Part shown: positions 8,221-15,827 of the stretch, in pieces
Layout: the number at the start of each line of letters is the position of its first letter
How positions within the stretch are numbered: position 1 is the first letter of the stretch
Assembly (NCBI GenBank): GCA_964542855.1
Contig: CAZIWJ010000038.1
Span: 1-20,363, forward strand
Source: CAZIWJ01 sp964542855
GTDB lineage: Bacteria > Bacteroidota > Bacteroidia > Cytophagales > Cyclobacteriaceae
Length of the DNA: 20,363 nt
Direction: 5' to 3'
Notes under the pieces: model-generated
What the model saw: the letters and a program-made list of their open reading frames with translations, nothing else
What the model was told of the DNA's origin: nothing
Database searches by the model: none
Translations under genes and position numbers: made by a program

Positions 8221-8913
8221 TTAAGATGAAAGGTTCAGGGCCGCCTGTTCATCGTTTACAATTAAACCGTCGCGTAAACGGATAATTCGTTGGGTCTGCC
8301 CGGCAATGTCTGCTTCGTGGGTAACAATAATTACCGTTTTACCGGAAGCATTAACCTGCTTAAAAATTTCCATTACATCTTCAGAAGTTTGGCTATCCAG
8401 CGCCCCGGTGGGTTCATCGGCCAGGATAACAGCCGGATCGGTGATGAGCGCCCGTGCAATAGCCACCCGCTGCTTCTGCCCTCCGGAAAGCTCCGAAGGC
8501 ATGTGTTCGGCCCAATTGCCCAGGCCCACTTTTTCCAGGTACTCCTGCGCCCGCATGTTTCTGTTCTTTCGGCTTACTTGCTGATAGTATAATGGCAGCG
8601 CTACATTTTCCAGGGCATTTTTGAAGGCTAATAAATTAAAAGACTGAAAAACAAAGCCAATTAACTGGTTGCGGTACTGGGCGGCCCGTTTCTCGGAAAG
8701 ATTCTGAATTAAGTTGCCGTCGAGCAGGTATTCTCCCTTGTCGTACGTATCCAGGATACCCAGAATGTTAAGTAGGGTAGATTTTCCGGAACCGGAAGAA
8801 CCCATGATTGAAACCAGTTCGTCTCTCCCTATTTCCAAGTCGATACCTTTTAACACGTGCAGCGATTGCTTGCCCATGCGATAAGACTTGTGGATGTTAG
8901 TTAATTTCAGCAT
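8221..8913 (-). CDS. ABC exporter ATP-binding protein (MacB/LolD-type)
   Basis: A 230-residue stand-alone nucleotide-binding subunit. All motifs are intact: Walker A GSSGSGKST (38-46), Q-loop Gln90 (FQSFNLL), signature LSGGQKQR (142-149), Walker B VILADEP (162-168), D-loop ALD (171-173), and switch His199 in VTHEAD. The sequence type (FQSFNLLAFKNALENVALPL, EPTGALD) is that of the MacB/LolD/FtsE group, which drives periplasmic transport through FtsX-fold permeases. It is the first gene of the operon and the only ATPase, so it presumably powers both downstream permeases. A 331-bp gap upstream should carry the operon promoter. Confidence 0.95.
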   Translation of the reverse strand: MLKLTNIHKSYRMGKQSLHVLKGIDLEIGRDELVSIMGSSGSGKSTLLNILGILDTYDKGEYLLDGNLIQNLSEKRAAQYRNQLIGFVFQSFNLLAFKNALENVALPLYYQQVSRKNRNMRAQEYLEKVGLGNWAEHMPSELSGGQKQRVAIARALITDPAVILADEPTGALDSQTSEDVMEIFKQVNASGKTVIIVTHEADIAGQTQRIIRLRDGLIVNDEQAALNLSS

Positions 8914-9244
8914 TGAAAAGGCTATGTTTACTCATTACTTGTATATGAGTGTTCATTAATCAGAATTTGTTACGCAGGGAAAAAATTAATTTTAAACAGC
9001 CTGTTGTTACTTGTTATCACCCCCTCCGGAAGTTTGTTAAAACTTTATCCTTTAGGCTGCAAATTTCTCTTTGATCGCTGTACTGTACTGTACTTCACCA
9101 GTTTTATTTGCCGTGGGGTCAGGCTGAGTCAACTCGAAAATTGGCTTGTTCAGCAATAAAACCCTGAATTTTCGCTAACAAAAACAAAATTTTAACAGGC
9201 TCTCACTACTCAAACAGGATGACGATTTACCTTGTTTCGTTGCA
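8914..9244. other. Gap upstream of the ABC exporter operon
   Basis: This 331-bp stretch lies between the 3' end of the 208-residue gene and the ATPase start, so it should carry the exporter promoter on the minus strand. No clear TAnnTTTG element with a spaced TTG was found; GAAATTTGC on the minus strand near 9059-9067 is one mismatch off but has no -33 partner. It contains the inverted repeat at 8930-8950 and three tandem TGTAC copies at 9079-9093. No coding frame or RNA gene was recognised. Confidence 0.6.
8930..8950. promoter_or_regulatory. Possible operator upstream of the exporter operon
   Basis: ACTCAT (8930-8935) and ATGAGT (8945-8950) form a perfect 6-bp inverted repeat with a 9-bp spacer, starting 17 bp before the ATPase start codon. 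The spacing suits a dimeric regulator or a leader hairpin, but short arms like these arise by chance. Confidence 0.25.
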
Positions 9245-9871
9245 TCAGTTCATGGAAAATGTGTGCAGGTATCGATACAATTCTTCAAAACGCTTCTGCA
9301 CGGACTCCGGAGCATTTCTTTTCTCCAGGTATTCCCGATAAACTGTCCAGATCAGGAAAAAGTGGGGGTTATTATTAAATTGAGCAAGGATTAATCCGCG
9401 GAAACAACGATGGATGTCATTATATATGTAGGGCACCTTTTCTTCCGGTTCGCTATTGAATAACTCATCGAGTACGGTAATGTCCATCAGGTTGTCGAGG
9501 AAATCAAGCCCCTCTTCTTCCATAAAGGTTGTTATCTGCTGGGCCACGTTTATTACGTCCTGTTTGGTTTCTGCTTCGTAGTGATGGAAAGGTTCCCCCT
9601 GAATTCGGCCAATTGAGGTTACCAGTGTATTGCTATCTTCATTAAAATTCTTTGTTCCGTTCGTAAACCGGGCCAGGGTTTCCTCTACTCTGTGAATTCT
9701 TACCCCAAGATTTACTTCAATGATCGTTGGATTATTACCACTCACCGACAGGATAATGTTGGAAAACCCGGTTTCATCTTCACTGCGCCACTGCTTACGG
9801 TGAGGCACCAGTTCGTACCCGTATTCGTCGAAAAATTCGTCCAGTTGCTCAAAAAGCTGTTTTTCAATCAT
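9245..9871 (-). CDS. Conserved-looking hypothetical protein, 208 residues
   Basis: I do not recognise the family. The protein is acidic and soluble, with no signal peptide or membrane segment. The N-terminal half alternates helix and strand (ending in a strand pair around SNIILSVSGNNPTIIEVNLGVRIHRVEE), and the C-terminal half looks helical (VINVAQQITTFMEEEGLDFLDNLMDI, then a helix ending in EELYRYLHTF). It gives some resemblance to DUF4304-like or immunity-type small proteins (long N-terminal helix, then strands with IEVNLG), but this is only an impression. It is a single-gene unit diverging from the lytic transglycosylase gene. A minus-strand TATTTTTG (9943-9950) may be its -7 element. The open frame, normal composition and start just after a plausible promoter support it as a real gene. 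Confidence 0.75.
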   Translation of the reverse strand: MIEKQLFEQLDEFFDEYGYELVPHRKQWRSEDETGFSNIILSVSGNNPTIIEVNLGVRIHRVEETLARFTNGTKNFNEDSNTLVTSIGRIQGEPFHHYEAETKQDVINVAQQITTFMEEEGLDFLDNLMDITVLDELFNSEPEEKVPYIYNDIHRCFRGLILAQFNNNPHFFLIWTVYREYLEKRNAPESVQKRFEELYRYLHTFSMN

Positions 9872-9942
9872 CTGCTTTGGTTTGTTTTCACCAGGAAATC
9901 CAGTTCACGTTTTCCGGGTAATTCTAAAAGTAACCTTTTTAT

Positions 9943-9950
9943 CAAAAATA
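9943..9950 (-). promoter_or_regulatory. Possible -7 promoter element for the 208-residue gene
   Basis: Read on the minus strand this is TATTTTTG, an exact match to the Bacteroidota -7 consensus TAnnTTTG, 72 bp before the start codon at 9871. No TTG lies at the expected -33 distance, so support is partial. Confidence 0.3.
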
Positions 9951-10122
9951 CGGTAAACAAGGCTACTATAATAAGTAACTGTTTAAACTATCCTCTTTAA
10001 AATATTACAGAAGAAATAAAAAATATAAATATTTAAATTTTTTTATATAAATTGTATTAACGTTAATGACATTTCGAGGTATAGGGCGTACAAACTCATG
10101 TTCCTCAGAAAAAAGTCCGGTT

Positions 10123-11601
10123 ATGCAAACAACAGCAAAACACATAAAAAGAATCGCAAATGTTTATTTGCGGCCTAAAACTTACCTACTGGCATCTTTC
10201 CTGATGCTTACCGGATGCAGCGATAGTAGTTTTGTATTACTTCCTTCCAACTCTACCGATGCTGCTCGTTCCCTTTCCGCCACCCAATCGCTTCCTGACC
10301 TGGAACAGATCCAGGACCGGGGATACTTCACTGCTGTTGTAGACAGCAATTTATTCAGTCTTTACGGGTACAAAGGCGAGCTGATGGGCTACGAATACGA
10401 GCTACTGAACTGGCTCGGCGAAGACCTCAACGTTCAGGTGCGTTACGTAGTAGAAAAAAACCATCATAAAGCCAGGAAAATGCTGCAATCCGGCGAGGTG
10501 GATGTCATAGCTTATCCTTTTGCTTTGCAGCAGCAAACTGAGCAAGTTGCTTTTACGGCCCCACTGTATACTTCCCGCCAGGTGTTGGTTCAGCGCAAAG
10601 ATGAACAGTCAGCACCATTCGGTTTAATTAAAGAACCGTATGAACTGAATGAGCAAGTAGTTCACGTAACGCCGGAATCAACTTACCTGGTTCGACTCCA
10701 AAACCTGAGCGAAGAAATCGGTGGCTCGATTCATATCGATAAAAGCAGTAAGCAGGAAAGCAGCACCTGCCTAATTGAAGATGTAGCCAAAAAAAATATT
10801 GATTACACCCTGGCTTTTGAAAATATTGCCCGTTTATATGCCAGTCAGTACCAAAACCTCGACGTATCTACACCGGTTGGTTTCGAGCAGCACATCAGTT
10901 GGATGTTGAGAAAATCCAGTAATCAGCTACGCAGCGCAATAGACAAGTGGATAGAAAAGAATAAAGGCTCAGTTAAATACAGGGTCATTTATAATAAATA
11001 CTTCAAAGCATTTAACGGTATTGCTTACCGTACTGATCATCCGCTGTCGACCCTGGGCAAAGGGCAATTATCGCGATATGATAACCAGGTTCGTTTTTCC
11101 GCCGATCGATTGGGTTGGGATTGGCGCTTGCTGGGTGCTTTAATTTTCCAGGAATCGGCTTTCGATCCAAACGCCCGCTCCTGGCAGGGCGCTAAAGGGC
11201 TTATGCAAATTATGCCGGCAACTTACCGCACATTTGGTAAAAACTCTTCCAGTTCTTCAGCAGTAGCCGGTAATATACATACCGGGGTTAATTACATGAA
11301 CTGGTTAAACAAACTTTGGAAAAGGCATATTCCTGAACCACAGGAGCGACTCAAATTTATATTAGCCTCGTATAATGCCGGACAGGGCCACATTCTCGAC
11401 GCCCGTCGACTGGCCCGGAAGTACGGTCATAACCCAAACAACTGGAATGATGTGGCTTATTTTTTACGTCGCATGAACAGGAAAGTGTATTACCAGGATG
11501 AAGTTGTTCGCTACGGCTACACCAGGGGGGCAGAACCGGTTCACTACGTTGCTACCATCATGAACCGATATAATACCTACAGGCAGATTTATAACGCCTA
11601 A
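10123..11601 (+). CDS. mltF: MltF-like membrane-bound lytic transglycosylase (lipoprotein)
   Basis: A 492-residue lipoprotein with the MltF layout: a type 3 solute-binding-like domain (about 60-275, from LPDLEQIQDRGYFTAVVDSN) followed by an SLT (family 1) lytic transglycosylase domain (about 305-480). Catalytic Glu344 lies in IFQESAFDP, followed by KGLMQIMPAT and ASYNAGQGHILDARRLARKYG, all classic SLT motifs. It cleaves the MurNAc-GlcNAc bond of peptidoglycan, forming 1,6-anhydromuramic products, from the inner face of the outer membrane. The signal peptide ends in a lipobox, LTGC, with Cys32 as the lipidated residue. The frame is open back to an ATG at 10066, which would add 19 residues; the ATG at 10123 gives a shorter signal peptide and follows an A-rich stretch, so it is preferred but not certain. 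It stands alone and converges on the carotenoid/kynurenine operon. Confidence 0.92.
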   Translation: MQTTAKHIKRIANVYLRPKTYLLASFLMLTGCSDSSFVLLPSNSTDAARSLSATQSLPDLEQIQDRGYFTAVVDSNLFSLYGYKGELMGYEYELLNWLGEDLNVQVRYVVEKNHHKARKMLQSGEVDVIAYPFALQQQTEQVAFTAPLYTSRQVLVQRKDEQSAPFGLIKEPYELNEQVVHVTPESTYLVRLQNLSEEIGGSIHIDKSSKQESSTCLIEDVAKKNIDYTLAFENIARLYASQYQNLDVSTPVGFEQHISWMLRKSSNQLRSAIDKWIEKNKGSVKYRVIYNKYFKAFNGIAYRTDHPLSTLGKGQLSRYDNQVRFSADRLGWDWRLLGALIFQESAFDPNARSWQGAKGLMQIMPATYRTFGKNSSSSSAVAGNIHTGVNYMNWLNKLWKRHIPEPQERLKFILASYNAGQGHILDARRLARKYGHNPNNWNDVAYFLRRMNRKVYYQDEVVRYGYTRGAEPVHYVATIMNRYNTYRQIYNA

Positions 11602-11622
11602 ATCACAAAATTGATATTTACC

Positions 11623-11658
11623 AATAAGGCTGACCCATTTCATCAGGTCAGCCTTATT
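11623..11658. terminator. Bidirectional terminator between mltF and the carotenoid desaturase gene
   Basis: AATAAGGCTGACC (11623-11635) pairs perfectly with GGTCAGCCTTATT (11646-11658), giving a 13-bp stem with a 10-nt loop. It sits 21 bp after the mltF stop and 20 bp past the stop of the minus-strand operon. The arms end in A- and T-rich tracts, so it can act on either strand; the T runs outside the stem are modest. Confidence 0.8.
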
Positions 11659-11678
11659 TGCCGGTACTTTTATTAAGC

Positions 11679-13214
11679 TTACCCGAACTTTACCTTTTCG
11701 GCTACCTGATCGGCAGTGATTTTGGCCGACAGCAGGCAAAGGGGAATCCCTCCACCCGGGTGAACACTTCCCCCGCAGAAGAACAGGTTTTTAATACCCG
11801 AACTGGCGTTGGCATGACGAAGAAAAGCTGCAAACTTGTTATTAGAACTGTTGCCGTATAAAGCCCCCTGAACCGATGACGTTCGCTGCTCAATTAACCG
11901 GGGATCGAGAATATCCTCGGTTACAATCAGGGGCTCAACCGGCGTTCCCAACATCCGGCTCAACTTTTTAATAATTGCAGCTTTAGCATCGGCAATCAGC
12001 TGGTCCCAGTCCTGCCCGCTGTTATTCGGCACGTTAATCATGGTAAACCAGTTTTCACAACCTTCCGGGGCATCGTCTGGCTTTTCCTTGGCGGTAATAT
12101 TGATATAAACCGTGGGGTCGTCGCATACTGCCCTTCGTTTGAATATGTAATCGAATTCTTCCCTGTAATTTTCGGAGAAGAAAATATTGTGCAAGTCCAA
12201 TTCCGGAAATTGGCGGTTTATACCCCAGTAAAAAATCAGTGCTGAGCTAGACTTGGGTTGTTTCAGTAGCCTCCCGGGTGCCGGGTAGTTTTTCAGCAGT
12301 TTACGGTAGGTATTTACCATATCCATGTTCGATACCACCACATCGGCCAAATGCACTTCATCGTTTGCTTTTACTCCCTGAACTCCTTTGTTCTGCAGCA
12401 CAATTTCTTGTACCGGTGCATTGAATGTAAATTCCACTCCCTGTCGGCGGGCCAGTTCGTACAAACTCATGCTAATGGAATGCATTCCCTCCTCCGGAAA
12501 AAAAGCCCCGATATTGTATTCCAGGTGAGGAATAATATTCATGGTAGCCGGCGTCTGGTACGGATCGGAACCGTTGTAGGTGGCATAGCGGTTGAATAAC
12601 TGCACCAGCCGGGGATCGGAGAATCGTTTTTCGTTGGCACCGTTCATGGTAGAAAAGAAATTAAACTCATGCAGGTTAGCATAAGCTTTTAGGGCTTTCT
12701 TGTTCAAAAAGGTTTTTACGTTGCTCAGCGAACGGTACATAAACAGTTCAGCCAGCAACTTATACAGTTTACCACTCTTCTCCAGCGCGGCCAGTAACGT
12801 GTTGCCCTCATCCGTTGTTTTTTCTTCCACCTCAGCGGCAAACCGCTGCTTATCGGCCCAGGCGTTCAATATAGTGCCGTCTTCATAAAAATACCGGCAG
12901 CCCAAATCCAGCTTTTTATACCGGAAGTGTTCACTGGTAGCTTCCCCACACAATTCAAACAATTCTTCTACCAGTTGGGGCATGGTAAACAGCGAAGGCC
13001 CCGCATCGAAACGGAAACCATCCTGTTCAATGGCAGTTAGTTTACCTCCCGGATAATTGTTCGCTTCAAAAACCCGAACCCGGTAACCTTGTTTAGCCAG
13101 CCGGATAGAGGTAGCAATGCCGGCAATACCTGAACCAATTACGATAGCTTTTTTTCCATTCAGCCGGCCAACAATTTGGCTTTCCGGCGTTGAAGGTTGG
13201 GCCGTGTTAATCAT
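11679..13214 (-). CDS. crtD: CrtI/CrtD-family carotenoid desaturase
   Basis: A 511-residue FAD-dependent phytoene-desaturase-type enzyme. The N-terminus has the dinucleotide-binding fold AIVIGSGIAGIATSIRLAKQ (23-42) followed by FEANNYPGGKL (49-59) and FRFDAGPSLFTMP (68-80). The C-terminus FFCGGSVHPGGGIPLCLLSAK is the conserved CrtI tail that closes on FAD. About 20 extra residues precede the fold, more than usual. The FRFDAGPSLFTMP pattern resembles the Bacteroidota CrtD group, which introduces the 3,4-double bond in 1-hydroxycarotenoids on the way to saproxanthin, myxol or flexixanthin; a phytoene desaturase (CrtI) or carotenoid isomerase-like role is not excluded. The gene is last in the operon, and its ATG lies 8 bp inside the kmo coding region, so translation is probably coupled. 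No other carotenoid gene is in view. Family call secure, CrtD reaction moderately supported. Confidence 0.85.
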   Translation of the reverse strand: MINTAQPSTPESQIVGRLNGKKAIVIGSGIAGIATSIRLAKQGYRVRVFEANNYPGGKLTAIEQDGFRFDAGPSLFTMPQLVEELFELCGEATSEHFRYKKLDLGCRYFYEDGTILNAWADKQRFAAEVEEKTTDEGNTLLAALEKSGKLYKLLAELFMYRSLSNVKTFLNKKALKAYANLHEFNFFSTMNGANEKRFSDPRLVQLFNRYATYNGSDPYQTPATMNIIPHLEYNIGAFFPEEGMHSISMSLYELARRQGVEFTFNAPVQEIVLQNKGVQGVKANDEVHLADVVVSNMDMVNTYRKLLKNYPAPGRLLKQPKSSSALIFYWGINRQFPELDLHNIFFSENYREEFDYIFKRRAVCDDPTVYINITAKEKPDDAPEGCENWFTMINVPNNSGQDWDQLIADAKAAIIKKLSRMLGTPVEPLIVTEDILDPRLIEQRTSSVQGALYGNSSNNKFAAFLRHANASSGIKNLFFCGGSVHPGGGIPLCLLSAKITADQVAEKVKFG

Positions 13215-14535
13215 GTGTTTTTAATTTTTGAATAATTGCTTCATAATCGGGCTGTTTACTTCCGTTCAAAGCACTCATGAAATCGTCCATGATTTCTCGC
13301 TGTACTTTACCGCGGTTCAGGGCTTCAGAATAACGCATATCGCTAAACGTAACCATAGAATACAGCGGCAACCAGTCGTTAGGATAACGGTTCTGAAGGT
13401 CCGATTCAATTTCTTTCCTTTTAAGAAAAGCAGGATCAGCTACAAAATCACGCATTTCCACAAAATTGTCGGCTGCCAACTGGGCAATGGCATCGGCATC
13501 TGGCTTGCGAAGTTGCTGGAACTCGCTGATAATCTCTTCCCACTGCCCCTCGTGTTTATCGATTAACTGGTCCAGTACGTGGCAATCTTCAAAGCCAGCA
13601 TTCATTCCCTGCCCGTAAAAGGGCAGAATAGCGTGGGCTGCATCACCGATTAACAGGTTATTCCCGCTCGACCAGGGGTAACACCGTATGGTTACCATTG
13701 GAGAAGTAGGATGCTCGAAGAACTGCTCTTTGTAGTCGGGCATCAGGGGTATTAGATCAGGAAAATACTGCCGGAAAAAGTTTTCAACTTCTTTGGGGTC
13801 ATTTAACTGCTCAACAGAATTTTCGCCTTCGTAAGGATAAAACAGCGTACAGGTGAACGTATGGTCCGGGTTAGGCAGGGCAATGAGCATAAACTTTCCC
13901 CGGGGCCAGATGTGCAACGCGTGAGGCTCCATGGCATAGGAACCGTCGGGAGCAGGCTGCATATCCAGTTCTTTGTACCCGTGATCGATGTATTGCTGGC
14001 TGTAATTGTAGCGGGGAGTTCTTTGCATTTGCCCGCGCAGGCGGGAGAAAGCACCATCGGCGCCGAAGAGCATATCAGCATCTTCAACGTGGGTCGTGCC
14101 ATCGTACTCGATGGTGCAGCGGTTGCTGGCCAGGTCGATATTGGTACAGGTACGCTCGAAGAGTAATTTTACCCCCTGCTCTTCGGCTTTATTTAAAAGA
14201 ATTTTGTTCAGGTTGGTCCGGGAAACCGAATAAATAGCCTGCCCTTCTTTTCCGTAGGGCTGAAAAGTTAATCCTCCCTGTTCGTTGTGCATCATCCTCC
14301 CTTTCATGGGAATGGTAATTTTATCTACCTCCTCTTCCAGGCCTACCTGGCGCAATGCTTTTTTTCCTCTTCTGCTGAGTGCAAGGTTTATTGAGCGGCC
14401 TCCACCCAGCTCCTGCTTGCGCAGGTCTGATCGCTTTTCAATTACCTTAGCGTTGTAGCCTTTACGGGCTAAAAAAATGCTGAGCAGTGATCCGGTTAAA
14501 CCGGCCCCTAGAACAACAGCGGTGTTATCTGACAT
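13207..14535 (-). CDS. kmo: Kynurenine 3-monooxygenase
   Basis: A 442-residue single-component flavoprotein monooxygenase that hydroxylates L-kynurenine to 3-hydroxykynurenine using NADPH and O2. Motifs seen: FAD-binding VVLGAGLTGSLLSIFLARKG (7-26), the KMO-specific GGGRSINLALSRRG (44-57) and MKGRMMH (77-83), IYSVSRTNLNKILL (101-114), HIWPRGKFMLIALPN (208-222), and LIGDAAHAILPFYGQGMNAGFEDC (295-318, split here by family custom). These are those of the Bacteroidota KMOs that lack the mammalian C-terminal membrane anchor. It sits two genes after kynU, 62 bp after the geranylgeranyl-reductase-like gene, and overlaps the desaturase gene by 8 bp. Together with kynU it makes 3-hydroxyanthranilate, the precursor of quinolinate for NAD in many Bacteroidota (general knowledge). 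The downstream dioxygenase is not in the window. Confidence 0.95.
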   Translation of the reverse strand: MSDNTAVVLGAGLTGSLLSIFLARKGYNAKVIEKRSDLRKQELGGGRSINLALSRRGKKALRQVGLEEEVDKITIPMKGRMMHNEQGGLTFQPYGKEGQAIYSVSRTNLNKILLNKAEEQGVKLLFERTCTNIDLASNRCTIEYDGTTHVEDADMLFGADGAFSRLRGQMQRTPRYNYSQQYIDHGYKELDMQPAPDGSYAMEPHALHIWPRGKFMLIALPNPDHTFTCTLFYPYEGENSVEQLNDPKEVENFFRQYFPDLIPLMPDYKEQFFEHPTSPMVTIRCYPWSSGNNLLIGDAAHAILPFYGQGMNAGFEDCHVLDQLIDKHEGQWEEIISEFQQLRKPDADAIAQLAADNFVEMRDFVADPAFLKRKEIESDLQNRYPNDWLPLYSMVTFSDMRYSEALNRGKVQREIMDDFMSALNGSKQPDYEAIIQKLKTHD

Positions 14536-14597
14536 GGAATTCAGCTTTTTTTAGATAATATGTTGCATAACACTGGATTGGCCCTGCCTGTTCAGTT

Positions 14598-15827
14598 TTA
14601 GGTAAAAAGCAGCCTGAAGTAGAAGGAAGGGCGGAGTAACAACTGTTTTACATCTACATTACTCAACATACTGGTTAGCAATACCTGGAGCGACGGGTTA
14701 CGGCTGGCCTTACCGGCAATAAAATTAAACAAGCGGGGATAATTCAGCAGCAACTGCATTTTGCGGCTCAGCTGTAATTCGTGCCCCATGCGCCGGTAAA
14801 TTTCTTTATCGTAAGCTTTATTATACCCGGCAGAAAAACTGGCGCTGGTTTTATTTCCCTTTAAAATATGGTCTGCAGCCACCCGGCCACTACGAATAGC
14901 ATTGCCTATTCCTTCCCCGGAAAAGGGATCAATTAGCCCGGCAGCATCGCCCAAAAGCAGGTAATGATCGCCCGACAGGATGCGCTTTTTCGACCCAATG
15001 GGCAACCCAAAACCCTGCACAGACTCCAGTGCTCTGGCACCAGCAAAACGGGGAGCAATGGCAGGGTGTGAAGCAATAATATTCTCCATTTCGGTTTTCA
15101 GGTTTACTTTTTTCCTGTTAATGGCACTGCTTAGCATACCCAGCCCCACATTGGCCCGGTTTCCGGGTAAAGGAAAAATCCAGAAGTACCCGGGCAGCAA
15201 CTGGTTCATGAAATGCAATTCAATGTACGGCTTACCCGGAGTAAACCCCGATACGTTTTCGTAATACCGGCGCAAACCGGCGCAATAATGATGCGGGTTT
15301 ACCTGGCGTTGCTGAATTGCGCGGGCTACTACCGAGTTGGCCCCGTCGGCCCCGATTAGCATGGGGGTAGCGTATTGGTTATTAGTTGTTTCTACTTCCC
15401 ATCCCTGATCATTTCGTGATATTCGGGTTACCCGTTCTTCTTCGTGTAAACGGATTAAGGGCTGTTCCCTAACCGATTGCAGCAGCCAGTTATCGAAGTC
15501 GGTTCGCCGGCAAATATACCCGGTATCGGCGGGCCTTCCGGCAGGAGCGTGGAAAGGAATGTTGAGCGGGGTGCCGTTGGGCGCCACCATGGTTACCCCC
15601 TGGCATGCGGTTTTGGGTACGAGTGCTGCCTGTTCAAAAGGCTGGCCCAGGGGAAGCTGGTGTAACTGGTTCATTACATCGGCACTGAGGGCATCGCCAC
15701 AAATTTTATCGCGGGGAAATTTAGCCTTATCGAGCAGGTAAACTTTTTTCCCGGCTTCAGCCAGCTTCAGCGCACAGGCCACCCCGGCCGGACCGGCTCC
15801 AACAATAAGTATTTCGCAACTGATCAT
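14598..15827 (-). CDS. Geranylgeranyl-reductase-family FAD oxidoreductase
   Basis: A 409-residue flavoprotein of the geranylgeranyl reductase family (group with digeranylgeranylglycerophospholipid and chlorophyll-side-chain reductases). It has the FAD fold LIVGAGPAGVACALKLAEAG (7-26), the family hallmark KFPRDKICGDALS (36-48), the second site LIGADGANSVVAR (157-169), GYFWIFPLPGNRANVGLGM (213-231) and GDAAGLIDPFSGEGIGNAIR (293-312). In this family FAD is used to reduce isoprenoid double bonds, or the enzyme acts as a halogenase or hydroxylase-like flavoprotein in other branches. No membrane segment is clear; the C-terminus (PSFYFRLLFT) is hydrophobic. It starts inside the kynU stop (ATGA, 15824-15827) and precedes kmo, an unusual place for an isoprenoid enzyme. 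It could act on polyprenyl or carotenoid precursors with the desaturase, or on an aromatic kynurenine product. The substrate cannot be told from sequence. Confidence 0.85.
   Translation of the reverse strand: MISCEILIVGAGPAGVACALKLAEAGKKVYLLDKAKFPRDKICGDALSADVMNQLHQLPLGQPFEQAALVPKTACQGVTMVAPNGTPLNIPFHAPAGRPADTGYICRRTDFDNWLLQSVREQPLIRLHEEERVTRISRNDQGWEVETTNNQYATPMLIGADGANSVVARAIQQRQVNPHHYCAGLRRYYENVSGFTPGKPYIELHFMNQLLPGYFWIFPLPGNRANVGLGMLSSAINRKKVNLKTEMENIIASHPAIAPRFAGARALESVQGFGLPIGSKKRILSGDHYLLLGDAAGLIDPFSGEGIGNAIRSGRVAADHILKGNKTSASFSAGYNKAYDKEIYRRMGHELQLSRKMQLLLNYPRLFNFIAGKASRNPSLQVLLTSMLSNVDVKQLLLRPSFYFRLLFT

Noticed and set aside
10066..10122. Longer start for the lytic transglycosylase
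   Set aside because: It would put about 50 residues before the lipobox Cys, longer than usual for a lipoprotein signal; the ATG at 10123 is preferred, though the longer form is not excluded.
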